Of a DNA stretch of 64,000 nt, positions 52,805 to 64,000 are shown piece by piece. The translations under genes and the position numbers were made by a program. The notes below the pieces were generated by a model. The model was not told where the DNA came from, made no database searches, and was given only the letters and a program-made list of their open reading frames with translations. This DNA comes from Pseudeuparius sepicola (lineage: Eukaryota; Arthropoda; Insecta; Coleoptera; Anthribidae). Positions within the stretch are counted from its first letter, which is position 1, and each line of letters starts with the position of its first letter. Location of the stretch: NCBI GenBank assembly GCA_963920635.1, contig OY987302.1:38443500-38507499 (forward strand), read 5' to 3'.

Positions 52805-53013
52805 TCAGAAATAAACATAGGAGTCCTTTCAAGGTTGTTTATATCCCATATTGCTAAACCTTTTCCAGAACAACTCAGAACATTTGATGAATGGTTCCAG
52901 ACAGCTATTTGAGGAATACGACCTTGATGTCGGAAATGGTTGATAGGTTTTAATATCCTTTCATCTTTTGCTGACATGATATTTAAAACTCCACTTTCTT
53001 CAGCTAGGGCAAT
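52805..53013 (-). CDS. WDR77: WDR77/MEP50 internal exon
   Basis: 209 bp; acceptor TATTTTCAG (53014 side), donor GTAAGT (52804 downwards). Encodes IALAEESGVLNIMSAKDERI, HFRHQGRIPQIAVWN and CSGKGLAIWDINN, two blade fragments with a WD-type end. It ends after two bases (GA) which join T of the next exon to give Asp, confirming phase. Next intron is 5.0 kb. Confidence 0.85.
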
Positions 53014-53983
53014 CTGAAAATATAATTCCAAATAATGACACACACACACCCTTTGTTTTTTTTTAATTTGGCGATAAAATGACAGTTGTCGAAAAGAACA
53101 ATTATTTTCTTTGGTGTTTCTTTGAGTTCAGAGAGGGTTTTAAATAATGAACCTTTCTACAGTGTCCTCCAAAAAGTTCGCACCATAGGGGGGAAATTTT
53201 TGATTAACGTTTTATTTTGAAATTTAATTTTGGGGTTACCTTTTGCTTTAAAAAATATGAAAAATGACCCACTCAAACGTGGTCATGTGACTTTCGTTAT
53301 CTGTCAAAAATGACATTTAAAACAATATATTGCCAAAAATGGGTTTAGTTGTTAAAATATCAAAAAGTTTTACTTGAAAAAGTCGTTTGTTTTTCAATTT
53401 TACGTAAGTGTACCAAACTTGAACGCTCTACTAAAATATTAGTTTTTTGCCAATTTTTAATATTTATGAAATTTCTGAAAATTTTAAAAACTCGAAACTT
53501 CATAAAAGCTATTTTATATCACTAGTTTTATCATTCTATTAATTTTTGTATTACTAATTACCAATACGAATAGGTATTTTTCAAAAGAAAATGATATTTA
53601 CGCTTTTAAATTCTGTTATGTTTGTTGCAAAGTTGACGTACCGTCTAGCTTTTGGGGTATAAATTTAGTTGCATTACGTTTCCTAGTTCTAAATTGATGC
53701 CAACATAATAATAAATTAAAATATCATCAAACTATTTTACGTATCTAAGCAAAATTCTTGACTTTTATGGGACAAATAATTATTACCTTTAAGTTTAATT
53801 TCACATTAATCGATATTGATGAGTAGGCCGTAGAGAGAATAGAAGCAATTGTTTTTATTTGACAGATTGATAACTGTCAAATAAAAACAAATGTCAAATA
53901 AGAAAATTATAAATACATATATATTTTACCTTTACTATGCTAAACTAATATTGTAACTTAACTAATTTTATACATTATATAAA
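53014..53983. other. WDR77 intron tract
   Basis: A TACAGTGTCCTCC string at 53159 resembles a mariner-type end but no partner end was found. A small inverted phrase TTTTTATTTGACAG / CTGTCAAATAAAAA lies at 53853-53886. No gene. Confidence 0.4.
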
Positions 53984-54814
53984 CAGGGTGCCCAATTTAG
54001 ATGGAAGAAGGAATAATGGATATAACTTTTTAAATACACCTTGTATAAAAAATGTTTCAGACAAGAATTTTTCAGTTGATCTATCTGCATATTTTGGTGA
54101 CCTTGAATTTTTTGGGGGTCAGTCATTTTGTTGCTATGGCAACCAACTTTGTTTTTTTAAATGACACCATACACTCTTCTGCTCAAATTTGAAATCAGCT
54201 CCTTTTTGTGCATAAGAACATGTAAAATTTCATTGGGTTGCATAAGAAAATTTTTAAGAAAAAGTAGAATTTCTGCAAGTACCCCAAAATTTAAATTCAA
54301 TAGCGTTGCCTAAAAAGTAGGCCATGCCTAATAAAAATTTTTACATTTTTACATGTAAGCTTGCAAAGCGTGTTTATTAATAAATAAGTAGGCACAATAA
54401 AAAATGGCCCCTAAAAATCAATTAATCAAATGCTGGAAATGTTCTCCCAGCCTGTCGTAAAAACTACTAAGTACATTCCTAATCCATTTTGGAGGAATCA
54501 ACGCTATTTCGTTCCCTATGCGCTGTTCTAATTCGACTATATTTTGGGGACATTTTTGTACACCCTTGAGTTTAGGTGTCCCCACAAGAAAAAATCACAC
54601 AGGGTAAGATCGGGAGACTTCGGAGGCCATTCTATGGCCCCTCTTCTGCCAATCCAAGATTGTGGGAAGGCTTGGTTTAAATCACATCATGGTGGTAATG
54701 GGGAGGTGCTCCATCTTGCTGGAACCACATATCCTGGATTGGCATACCAAGGGCAGGAATCACATTTTTTTATACAAAGTTATATCCATTATTCCATCTA
54801 AATTGGGCACCCTG
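53984..54814. mobile_element. Decayed mariner-like element
   Basis: CAGGGTGCCCAATTTAGATGG at the left and CCATCTAAATTGGGCACCCTG at the right, the right with TA outside; inner GGATATAACTTT is also mirrored. It carries a broken transposase on the minus strand. Confidence 0.85.
54400..54765 (-). pseudogene. Mariner-like transposase C-terminal remnant
   Basis: Minus strand, several frames: MWFQQDGAPPH (second aspartate region), then WIGRRGAIEWPPKSPDLTL CDFFLWGHL (third aspartate) and LGEHFQHLIN-like text near 54430. Frameshifts and stops; the N-terminal half is missing. Confidence 0.8.
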
Positions 54815-54894
54815 TAATTAATAATTGATGTCCCCTTTCCCTTATATTAAGAGAATTAAAAAAATAGAAAAAATGGGACACTACCTAACAAAAC

Positions 54895-55250
54895 AGAATT
54901 TCGTTGTATTTTTGGGAATTTCAACTAGCCTATTTCCTATCAAAAACCGGTTTTTTACTACCCGAATCATTTTTTACTAAAATTTTGTCACCGACTTTGT
55001 ATTCTATCAACTTTGCTCTTTTATCAAAATTTATTTTCCTTTTTCTTTTGATTTTTCTAAGTTTTCAACCCATGCACTTTGCAAACGATATTTTACCTCA
55101 GGATAATCATTAAAATTATTAAGTGGATCAACTTTGTTATGAATATTGGATGGGAGGTTACACAGTTCACCAAACACTAATTCGCATGGTGCGTATTTAG
55201 TTTCGGTGTGAACACTGTTGTTATAAGAAAAACACCAAAATTTTAATCAT
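54895..55250 (-). pseudogene. Gypsy-like integrase C-terminal fragment
   Basis: Minus strand: YNNSVHTETKYAPCELVFGE, then LNNFNDYPEVKYRLQSAW, and after a frame change FDKRAKLIEYKVGDKILVKN, the usual end of an integrase core and its C-terminal domain. Catalytic residues are not included. May be a scrap of the same family as the gag remnant at 30740-33310, but this cannot be shown from the fragments. Confidence 0.72.
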
Positions 55251-56711
55251 GAACTCTGTTTCCGGAAATTTAATTTTATTATACTTCTTTGAAAACACCT
55301 AATTTTCATCTGTATTAGTAATACTGTAACATAGGCTTTTCCAGGCTAGCGCACAGAAAAAGTTTTCCCGATTTCCTATCCTTTCCGTGCACTGAATACA
55401 AATACCGAATATATGGCTTCCAAATAGAAATATACAACAAAATAAACTTAATTTATGAAAGTATATGCTATCTGATATTTAACATGTACCTATTTCATAT
55501 TTTAATTCATTTCATCAACTATTGAGATTTGACCAGTAGTTGTTAAGCTCAATAGTAATATTAGGATTAGCATCCTGCATTTTCTACATATATTTAGGAA
55601 ACACCCTGTATGCGAAGTATATTATACTTTGTCCATGGTTATGAAATAATAATAGCTAGAACTACTACATCTGTATTTTTATATTAAATTAAAAGCCGAA
55701 GTGCTCCAACATAACGATTCACATGGCTTGCTCTTTTTGTCGTAAGTACAAAATCGTCTAAATTAAAGCTTGATTTTAGAAATCAGATCAATTGAGTATA
55801 CGAAAAAAATTATGAAATTAACCCCATTAAAACATTAATGGCCATTTTGTAATCATTCAGGTAAGAAAATTAAGGTTAATATTTCCCATCCAGGGCAAAA
55901 TTATAGTCTGAGTGAAAATATTAATCCTCAAACTCTCGTACATACCAAGTTTTTCTATTTCGAAAGATGTGTATGTTATTTAAAAATAAAGAAGTATCTA
56001 AAGTACGTGCAGCGAAAGAGTGCATTTGCGGTGAGGAAAGTAAAAGGTGTGGAGATCCGCCTGTGGGCTTGGCTTTGTATTGATTCATAATCTCGAAAAT
56101 ACTACCAAGTTTTCAAAACAATAAATTTCGAGGTGCATGCCTGAGAATAATCATTCTTCCTCTCAACGTCGCGTGGTTCTAATAAACGCTGCATCTGGTT
56201 GATACGGCCAGCCAATAGCAACAAAGCGTACTACGCGCTTCCCACTTCCAATCGGACGCAGTCTTTTGGTGCGACTACTTTATCTAAGTATTATAGATTT
56301 GGAATGACTAGAGAAAAAATGAACAAGTAATATTTATTTAGGGAAAGCTGGAAGTCGAATATGGTTAAAAACAACCTTAAACCACTTAAGCATCCATATC
56401 CTCTATGGTTTTTGATATAACTTTCTCAGTGTTTTATAATATTTTCTCTTAGATTAAGGTCCATATGGATAACTATCTGCTTTTACTACTTTTCATAAAA
56501 TATGAAATTTAAAGAATGGAATGGCATATTAAATACTGATTAAGAAGAAATTATAGGTCAGCATTAGTGACGGGTAGCTAACACAGTTAGTTGTGATTCG
56601 CATGATTTCTTTTTACATAAAATTTTTTTGTGTATCTCGAAAATTTTAAGTGAAATTGTTAATTGTGTAATAAGTGTCTCCCAAGCAAAAATCAGTTAAT
56701 TAATTACTTAC
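55251..56711. other. WDR77 intron tract
   Basis: No gene or clear element recognised. A GC-richer stretch at 56160-56280 is unexplained. Confidence 0.4.
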
Positions 56712-56866
56712 TGTGTCATTGTTAATAAATTTTCCATCAGCAGCAGTTAAATAAATGTATCCAGTTGAATGCTTGAAATGTTTCAGGTCCTCAAAGTTCT
56801 TACAAAAGATTAAAGTACCTTCCCAAAATGTACCAGTTATGTTTGAACTTCCTAATATACAGTTTC
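56712..56866 (-). CDS. WDR77: WDR77/MEP50, most 5' exon recovered
   Basis: 155 bp; acceptor TGTTTTAG, donor GTAAGT. Begins with the last two bases of a split codon, then NCILGSSNITGTFWEGTLIF and GYIYLTAADGKFINNDT. The S-S-N-x-T-G-x-x-W-x-G-x-L pattern corresponds to the first blade of WDR77 (ASSLSGRCWGGSL in human). About 50-60 N-terminal residues must be encoded further upstream; no convincing first exon was found between 56867 and 64000. Confidence 0.8.
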
Positions 56867-56923
56867 CTAAAACACAAATTTACAATAAACCCCGAGAAAA
56901 TTGTTAATATCTCAACTACTATA

Positions 56924-57423
56924 CGGGGTGATTCACTTTTAAGGGACCCAACTGTAACAGGTGATAGTGCTTTTTTGTATAAACGATGGTATCTTTTTAA
57001 GGCTTCATAAGAAAGTTACAGGGTGTTAAAATTACGATTTATCCATGTATCTCCTAAAATAGTAGAGTTATCTAAACCAAATTTGTCAGAGTTTATGAAG
57101 GGGTGAGGTGCAATGCACATTATCAACTTAATCGAGCATATAGGAAGCATACATAGAGAATTTATTTGTACTTGTTTAGCTCGAAAAATATTGACACTTT
57201 GTATAATAGAAGAAGCAAAGGCAGTTTTTGATGCAAACTCAGACAAATTTGGTTTAGATAACTCTACTATTTTAGGAGATACATGGATAAATTGTATTTT
57301 TTTTGTACAACATAACACCTTTTAATTTTTTTATGAAGCCTCCTTAGAAAGATATAGTTTAGATGAAAAAGGGCAGTTATTTTTTGAAGATCACCTGGGT
57401 CCCTTAAAAGTGAATCAACATGA
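56924..57423. mobile_element. Fold-back element just upstream of WDR77 exon
   Basis: GATTCACTTTTAAGGGACCC at the left is mirrored by GGGTCCCTTAAAAGTGAATC at the right. Inner text TTATCCATGTATCTCCTAAAA and TAAACCAAATTTGTCAGAGTTT also mirrors. Left terminus is CGGGGTG with TA outside; the right terminus is eroded. No coding content beyond chance frames. Confidence 0.85.
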
Positions 57424-58842
57424 ACCAATTTTTATTGGCAAATCTAGAATTCAATTGAAATTGTCATAATAATATGACCCTCATATTTAAAGGGGATGAT
57501 GCTAAAGTTGGAATATATTTTTAAATCTCTTAAAATAAAACATGAACTAATTTAAAAAATGGCCACTGAAAGAATGTGGGCAAAAAAGAAAAAATACAAA
57601 TGTTGCCAAACCTGTTCGATCAACTGCATCATTGGGGGGATAACTTAACTCTAGCCCCCCTCCCAGTCAAAAGAGAATGGATACATTTTTACTTGATTTT
57701 ATCTACACCCAAATCAAATTAAAAGCGAATGTCTGTAATTTTGCATATTGTCCTATAAATGGAATACCTTTCCGTTAGACAATAAAGCTTATTTATTTGT
57801 TTGTTTATTTATTTCCAATTTTGCAGGCTAGTGTTGGAATTTTGGCATGGTAACGGTGGAGACTACGAGAATTTTTGTTACCTTTTTTTTTAAAATTTGT
57901 TTTGGTGTCACATTTTTATAGTATATTCCACTACATGTTTTTTATTGGATAATTCAGGGAAGAAAGAAAATCCAGGTTTATCTCTTTTAATTTGTTTGTT
58001 TTGGAGTCTTGGGAAGTAACATAAGACATATAAGCAAGCTTTAAAAAATTTAGTTAATCAAAACTATAACACTGTATCAGAGCTATAGGCTAAAACTATT
58101 AAGTTTTCAAAAAGGAATTGTGACTGTCGAGCCAGAAATAAAGGTTTTGCTATGTTAAGTTGATATAAACAAATATTGCTGGTATAAACTAGATTACAGA
58201 CTTTTAATGCACAGTAGAAAAAATTTGGGAACGTATTCATATATTATTGTGAATTATCCTGAAAAAAGTAACGAAACTTCGTTATAGCATTTTCAAACAA
58301 CAACCAAACTAAAGTTTTCTCAGCCCTCCCCCTGAGAAGTTTCCAGTTATTAAATATATTAAAAGCTGAATAAACACTGACAGTTTAAAGAAAAGCAATA
58401 TAATATATATTTCACAAGAAGTCATATTTTCGGCAATGCCATTAGTCATTCGGTTGAGCTCCTTAGAGATCCCGCTTAACGCCTGAAGCATCTACAAGAT
58501 GGTATTCTACACAGCAGTTTTTATTATGTAGCCAGTGTTTCTATATTACAGCCATATTTCACAATACCAAGTAGAACTAACTTTTTTCTACTCCCTGTGA
58601 ATCTTTGTAGTTTTCATCACAATATACAGAATGGATATGTAATCAATTCCAGTTAATTGAACAGATAGAATTTCATATCCATCCCAGGTAGGATATGAAA
58701 CCAAAATCAACCAATCAGAGTTAATCTTCCTCTGTCATGCAGAACATTTTGTGATACTGGAGTCATTTGAAATAATTCCCAGAGCTTTTACACTTCTTGC
58801 TAGCATATTAGTTTGCCATACCAGGTATTTGGTTATTCCATT
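57424..58842. other. Tract with no recognised feature
   Basis: AT-rich; no gene, no terminal repeats found. Confidence 0.45.
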
Positions 58843-60791
58843 CAGGGGCGGACTGGGCCATCGGGCGATCGGGCGCTAGCCCGATCGGGCGGACCTACTT
58901 GGGCTGCTATGGGCCAGCCGCCGCTGTGTCGTCGTTTAGAGGCATTATGACAACACCACAATAATAATATCACGCGCACGGGACGCACTCAGACGCAGTC
59001 AGCACGCCGCGACTTGTATTTGGAGGCTTACCCCAATTTGGAGAAGACTTGTAAATATTTATCAACTTTGTCTATTTCACAAGTATAATGTGAAGGATCT
59101 TTCTCCAGTTTAAAAATAATCTTGAACCGGCTAAGAAGTTCTCTAACCCAAGACCATTTGGATGCATTATAATGGATTTTTCCATTTCAAAATCCGTTAC
59201 TCGTTTTTTATATTTTGTTATTAACATAAAGTCATTATTTTCGAACATATCTCATAATATCTCATACTTAATAACTAATTTATTCTTCGTACAGTTTCAA
59301 TTCATTTATAACATTGTATTCAATTTTATTACCACTTTTTCAAATTTTAAAATTTCAAATAATTCAAATTTCCGCACGCCATATACGGAAATGGCCGTGT
59401 ACTTTCGCCTAGCCTCGAACCCTGGCATATTCAAAATGCGAAGATTCAAGTGTGTGTTTACATTTCAGCAGGTATGTAGTTAAAGATCTGTATTATGAAT
59501 TACTCGATTTTTCGGTTCTGTTGATGCATAATTTGAACATAAATACTGTTTAGTTGATTAAATGCGTGTCTTGCTAAAACCTGATTGGTCGGATGACGTA
59601 GGTCCTGCCAGCAATCGGCCGGCAGGGTCCGACCTGAGGAGAGTTTGCTCCCGTCTGGGTTGGTATCGAGTCGCGCAGAGGCATCTGCCCATTTCCCGCC
59701 AAATTTTCGGCATTTTCGGCTTTTATCTAGTTAAATTTTTGCCATCGGTGATTTATTTGAGTGGTTTTGTATCTTAATATCGGGGATTGACTTCGTGTGA
59801 CTAATATTTTTGGGTTTCTCTGTTTTCTATGTCCACGGCGTCGTGAGGCAGCGACGCTTGCCCGAGGCGTTTCCTTTTTGGCTGCGTAGCTGAGGAAGCG
59901 CGGGACACAGCAAGCGGGTGGTGGCTGTTTCTCCTGGAAAACCCGACAGGTGAGTAATTTCTTTTGATTTTTGCTTAGTTCAGCAACTTTACTACTCACC
60001 TGTGGCGTTTTTTTTAGACGTGCTATTTTTTTGAAGGATTCATTTCGTCCAAGGCCTCGGCCATCTTTAACTCAAAAACATAGCAGTGTCCTTTTTTTTG
60101 AATACCCACCATCTTGCGGCTGTTATCTTGTTGAATATTTTCAAGTTTTGGTCACATTAGTCACACGTTACTTTCTTATTTTTCGAGTTAGGTCTCGATT
60201 CTGTGGTACCGGGCCACTCAAATAAATCTGTCACCGACATTTTCACTTTCAAAATTGTGAGTCTCAAATTTGTGATCAATAAATTATATTGTAATAAGGT
60301 AACAGGATTTTATTGGACAGACCCAAGTATAGCAAACCTAGGATTGTTATAGCATTCATATTAGTGGCTTGTGAAAAAGATACCTATTTTAATTTCATTA
60401 GATAATGAAGATCTAATAAACTATCTAGTCGGCGAGTGCAAAGGCATACGCAATGTATTATGTTTTCAATTTTTTAAAATGGTTGGCAACAGATGAAGAG
60501 TGATTTTTATGTTTACATTTGTTTTATTTCTTTTTAAGAATTGATTTTTTTATTTTTCATTTTCGTTATATTCTTTTGAAATAAAACCCTTGACATAAAT
60601 GATTTCGACAATTTGGTCCTACCCAAAATCTAAAAATACCTAAAAAATAAAAAAATCTTGAAACCAACTGTTTCTGGCGTCTCGTGCACTTTGGCTAAAG
60701 GAACCCTACGGAACCCCCGCTTCCAGTTCCAGTCCATGGGCCGGTCTCATACAAAACGCCCAGGCCGTTTTTAGGTGCCAGTCCGCCCCTG
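58843..60791. mobile_element. hAT-type non-autonomous element (CAGGGGCGGACTGG ends)
   Basis: CAGGGGCGGACTGG at 58843 and CCAGTCCGCCCCTG ending at 60791 are 14-bp terminal inverted repeats, flanked by 8-bp duplications ATTCCATT / ATTTCATT (7 of 8 identical). Length 1.95 kb. No transposase is recognisable. The interior 59560-60235 is GC-richer than its surroundings and may be captured or from another element; its open frames show no known domain. Confidence 0.85.
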
Positions 60792-61154
60792 ATTTCATTT
60801 CTAATAATCGGGCAGCTGCAACTAATGCTTGAAAACTAATGTGCAATATTTTACATTTTTCTTTTGAATTATTTTAAAGTAGAAATGACAGTGTCATTCT
60901 TTAATTGTCATATTTTTTGCAGCTATTTTTGTCAACATTCAATACCTAATGTTATTCATATTTACGCCTAATAAGTTTCCTTATCGATGGCAACCAGACA
61001 TTCACTGTTTCATAACCTAAATACACTATTTCATAACCTAAATAAAAAAAAAACGTAATTTGTCATACAGTTTCTATAGATATCTAAAATTAATATGGGG
61101 GCAAAAGGTAGAAAATAATCTAGCTATCTCTATAATGCCCAAAATTGGCGAATA
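60792..61154. other. Tract with no recognised feature
   Basis: AT-rich; nothing assigned. Confidence 0.4.
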
Positions 61155-61250
61155 ATGACACTAAATGAAAGTGATTTTCTGTATTTTACAACAACTTACA
61201 CATTCCATCTAACCATTATAGGATTCCTTTTTTAATTCTTATTCTAAAGA

Positions 61251-61328
61251 TATATATATATATATATATATTTGTAATTGTTACATTTACACTCGCTAAT
61301 CTTACATCCTTATATATATATATATATA
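61251..61328. repeat. TA microsatellite tracts
   Basis: Two TA runs (61251-61270 and 61313-61328) flank a short unique segment; the second ends exactly at the fold-back terminus TACAGGGTG. Confidence 0.85.
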
Positions 61329-62436
61329 CAGGGTGAGTTTTTTCGATGGCCACTATGGGGATCTCGGAAACTAGCAATTTCATCAGATGTCTGTAGCTCC
61401 GTTATTTCTGATTATACAGAAAAACTGTAGAGACAAAAGTTGTAGATAGTTTTGGACTTATTAAGATAATATCCACATTTTTATGTTGTTTGTGATTTTT
61501 GAGATATGACATAAACTTGTGTTTTTTTAAATGTAAATCATAGTGGGCTGCGGCCTTATCAAATCGGCCATTTTTTGAGCTTTCCGAAAATATAATACTC
61601 GGCATAGTTATTTTAAAAAATAAAATAGCTATGGCTAACTCTCTGTTTTTTTTTAAATTTTCATGTAGTCAACCACGGAATATTTTCATAATTACGTTCT
61701 ATTTTATAACAAGACATACTTCAAACTTTCAAATATTTTATTTTTAGCTGGTAACAAAAGATAACTGCTGGTAACAAATATAACAAAGTAAAACAAAAAT
61801 TATCATGATGGAGCTCCACCACATAATTATTTGCCCGTAAGAAATTAACTAAACCAGCTGTATCCAAATAGTTGGATAGGGAGAAATAGACCTATTTCCT
61901 GGCAGCCCCAATCCCCCGAATTTGTCTGTTTTGGATTTATTTTATGGGGAACAGTACAAAATAAAGTATGAGACAATTATTGTTGAATTAAGAGCAGAAA
62001 GGCGACAAATTCAGTTTTAAAAAGATGCAATATTTACATAAATAATAATGGTGGATCGTTTGAACACCTTTTTTATTTTAAAAGGTGACCTTTTAAACTA
62101 TGATTTACATTTAAAAAAAACACAAGTTTATGTCATATCTCAAAAATCACAAACAACATAAAAAATTGGATTAGATTATCTTATTAAGCCCAAAATTATC
62201 TACAATTTTTCTCTACAGTTTTTCTGTATAATCAGAAATAACTGAGCTACAGACATCTGATGAAATAGCAAAAAATCACTCTTTCCAAATATCTAGTGAG
62301 CCACGAACTTTTTTAAAAAATCCAAAAGGGGCATTAGATTGAGCATTCAAAACTGCAATTCTTTCCCCATTTAACCTTTGTTCTAGCTCTGCTAGTTTCC
62401 GAGATCCCATAGTGGGCATTGAAAAAACTCACCCTG
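61329..62436. mobile_element. Long-armed mariner-like element inserted in a TA repeat
   Basis: CAGGGTGAGTTTTTTCGATGG at the left and ATTGAAAAAACTCACCCTG at the right. Arms of about 250 bp or more mirror each other (TTTCATCAGATGTCTGTAGCTC / GAGCTACAGACATCTGATGAAA, AAATCACAAACAACATAAA). Between them is a short transposase fragment. TA flanks both ends. Confidence 0.88.
61805..62085 (+). pseudogene. Mariner-like transposase C-terminal fragment
   Basis: Plus strand HDGAPPHN, then (after a stop) PNSWIGRNRPISWQPQSPEF and LWGTVQNKV, ending NNNGGSFEHL: the region from second aspartate to C-terminus. The third aspartate position reads E (SPEF). Broken by stops and indels. Confidence 0.78.
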
Positions 62437-62689
62437 TATAATGACCTAATTATTCCCAACCATTTCCGAGATATTTATCAGAGAAGCTCCATTAAACTAG
62501 ATACATGGTCTCATGGTCAGTGTCTGATGTTCGATCCGAGTAAGCCAAACAATAACACAAAATTTATGACAAATCAAGTCAGCCATGGTAATAAAGCTGA
62601 CAATCAAGTAGGCTGTTAATTCAATATTCCTATTTATCAGTCAGATTAGTCTAAAATTTTGTTGCTGAAGCAGTTACTAGTTACAGTTT

Positions 62690-62880
62690 AAATAAATCTC
62701 TCGCTGCATCTCTCTGTGATTTTTCGTTATTTCTTCTGAAATAATTTAAAATTCGTTTTTTCTCGTCCTCACTAATAATTCTAAACCCATTTTTTCTCTT
62801 GCTAATCACATTTCCTGTCGATCTTAATCTTTGATACAGCTTATATATAAATGAAGCACTCGGAACATTTCTAGGTAATT
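62690..62880 (-). pseudogene. DUF4817-type transposase N-terminal fragment
   Basis: Minus strand RNVPSASF, KLYQRLRSTGNVISKRKNGF and ILNYFRRNNEKSQRDAAR, nearly identical to residues 35-97 of the 16143 pseudogene, but in inverted orientation relative to its own left arm. Confidence 0.85.
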
Positions 62881-63040
62881 TTAGGTAGGTAATTTTTTTT
62901 TATTTTGCGATAACTTTCTTACCGACCTTTGTATACAAAATCCGAGTACACCATTGAATTTTAATTATTTTTCACTACAATATCATTTTTTAAATGACGA
63001 TTTTATGTTAACCTGTCCCCTCATAATACACTTTTTAATT

Positions 63041-63730
63041 TTCCCAAAAGGTTCCAATTGGGGGTACAATATACATAATTTTCTTTAGCGCCAATTCTAT
63101 TACTTCGGGAGGCAAAAACTTTTATAGGGGGTAATATTTGATTGAAATATGTTTTATTCACAATTGTAGACAATGTATCATTTACATTCCTAGTCAAAAA
63201 AGTTGGGTAGTAGGTCATTTACTATGCCAGTGGTCAGAAATGACTAACTAGCTAAAATAAATATTTATATTACTACGGAGGAAAGTATACCTATTGTCTC
63301 CTCCCAGGGATAATTCAAATCTTAGGAAGGACATGGTAAATTTCCTTTTGTCTAATATACTTACATGACCTTTTCTATGACATCTTTTAAAAATACAATG
63401 AAAACAATGAAATTAAAATTTTTTGTCACTAATAAGAAACGACAATCAGAACCATGTATTGCTGTACTGTGACTTCAAGTCAAATGTCAAAAAATTGTTT
63501 CCGAATATCAAAGAATGCTTAGCTACATGTATGTATTTTTTCTTTTTTATGGATAGGTAATTTAATTGCTATTAGTAGACACGTCTTGCAAATATTTTGT
63601 GTTTTTTCTGTCCTTAGGACATATTTTAGGATTGATGAAGAAATCAGAAATTGTTATTTAGAAAAAGTATTATCTTAGATACTTTTAATATTTCTAAAAT
63701 GAAGAGAAGTTGTAGGATGTACAGTACTGT
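63041..63730. other. Tract with no recognised feature
   Basis: No gene or element recognised. A minus-strand GTAAGT-like donor context occurs near 63360 but no exon can be supported. Confidence 0.4.
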
Positions 63731-63998
63731 TTATTAAAATCAGACAAAGTGCTTTGGACTGTTAAGCCATCATCAGTATCATCTATGAGTCTTATAAAGT
63801 ATCTAAACAATTTGAATAATCTTGTGATGCTAAACATGTTTTATAAAATCGTTTTTAAATACCTAGATGAGTCATGTTTTACGAATTGCAAGAAAGTAAC
63901 AATGCTAATTTTAAATTTGTTAGAATAATTTAAATGACTTGTAGGTGGCACTGATGATGGCTTTAATTGCCGGAAGTGCTTTGTCCGATTTTAATAAA
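63731..63998. mobile_element. Inverted-repeat element with CTGATGATGGC termini (Penelope/retrozyme-like)
   Basis: TTATTAAAATCAGACAAAGTGC...AAGCCATCATCAG (63731-63776) is mirrored at 63951-63997 (CTGATGATGGCTTTAATTGCC...GCTTTGTCCGATTTTAATAA). Each inner edge starts with CTGATGA followed by a UGGC/GCC(G) helix-like segment, echoing the hammerhead-bearing repeats at 10464 and 50729, but the GAAA/helix III part is not canonical. The interior (about 170 bp) has no gene. Confidence 0.5.
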
Positions 63999-64000
63999 GA

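Larger units (their letters stand above)
61155..63040. mobile_element. Rearranged partial copy of the 14788-28661 mariner-like family
   Basis: Left piece 61155-61262 (CTTACACATTCCATCTAACC, GGATTCCTTTTTTAATTCT) and 62439-62690 (TTTCCGAGATATTTATCAGAG ... AGTCAGCCATGG ... AGTCTAAAATTTTGTTGCTG) match the left arm and leader of the 14788 element. Then an inverted transposase fragment and a right-arm piece to about 63040 (ATGACGATTTTATGTTAACCTGTC). The right end stops short of the CACCCTG terminus. A TA repeat and a fold-back have been inserted between the left pieces. Confidence 0.75.

Noticed and set aside
56190..56230. CTGGTTGATACGGCCAG resembles the conserved start of 18S rRNA (CTGGTTGATCCTGCCAG)
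   Set aside because: Only about 14 of 17 positions agree and the sequence after it is unrelated to rRNA; treated as chance.
57016..57325. Mirror open frames on both strands sharing NSDKFGLDNSTILGDTW
   Set aside because: Produced by the arms of the fold-back at 56924-57423.
1..64000. CRISPR arrays, bacterial operons, rRNA or standard tRNA genes
   Set aside because: None seen; repeats here are transposon arms, minisatellite and microsatellites, and the genome is eukaryotic with spliced genes.

Overview
The window is eukaryotic nuclear DNA, AT-rich and dominated by transposable elements, almost certainly from an insect. The reasons are several very short introns (51-63 bp) beside very long ones, Jockey-type LINE and Ty3/gypsy remnants, and many Tc1/mariner-like elements whose transposases carry the N-terminal region (DUF4817-like) common in insect genomes. 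I cannot fix the insect order from the sequence.

Two conserved host genes frame everything. The + strand carries the 3' three quarters of DIS3 (RRP44, the exosome 3'-5' exoribonuclease). Eight in-frame exons with consensus splice sites lie at 1-184, 344-760, 840-1217, 8676-8941, 8993-9236, 34397-34786, 46650-46805 and 46867-47118; the N-terminal PIN region lies upstream of the window. The - strand carries WDR77/MEP50 (methylosome WD-repeat protein), converging tail-to-tail with DIS3, with exons at 56866-56712, 53013-52805, 47783-47662 and 47598-47231; its first exon was not found. The two stop codons are only 112 bp apart and the poly(A) signals interleave.

Nearly all other sequence is intron filled with mobile DNA. 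DIS3 intron 3 (1218-8675) holds a 1.48-kb fold-back element directly abutting a Tc1/mariner-like element with an intact 367-aa transposase (4825-5928). DIS3 intron 5 (9237-34396, 25 kb) holds a decayed mariner-like element, a nested stack (hAT-like shell, containing a mariner-like element, itself containing a 21-bp-repeat MITE and a complete 10.8-kb Ty3/gypsy LTR retrotransposon with 2.46-kb LTRs), a broken gypsy-like gag-protease remnant and another fold-back. DIS3 intron 6 (34787-46649) holds an element with clustered palindromic motifs, a tRNA-derived SINE, two abutting LINE remnants and a pogo/Tigger-like transposase domain. WDR77 introns and upstream sequence hold fold-backs, small MITEs, a hammerhead-ribozyme-like motif in an inverted-repeat element (50.7-51.3 kb), a gypsy integrase scrap, a hAT-type element and more mariner-like pieces.

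Recurring theme: many elements end in CAGGGTG...CACCCTG flanked by TA, and range from a single transposase copy with long inverted arms to pure hairpins with no coding content. The element at 4161-6818 looks like an intermediate: an intact transposase unit joined head-to-head to an internally deleted copy. I see no operons, CRISPR arrays, rRNA or conventional tRNA genes.
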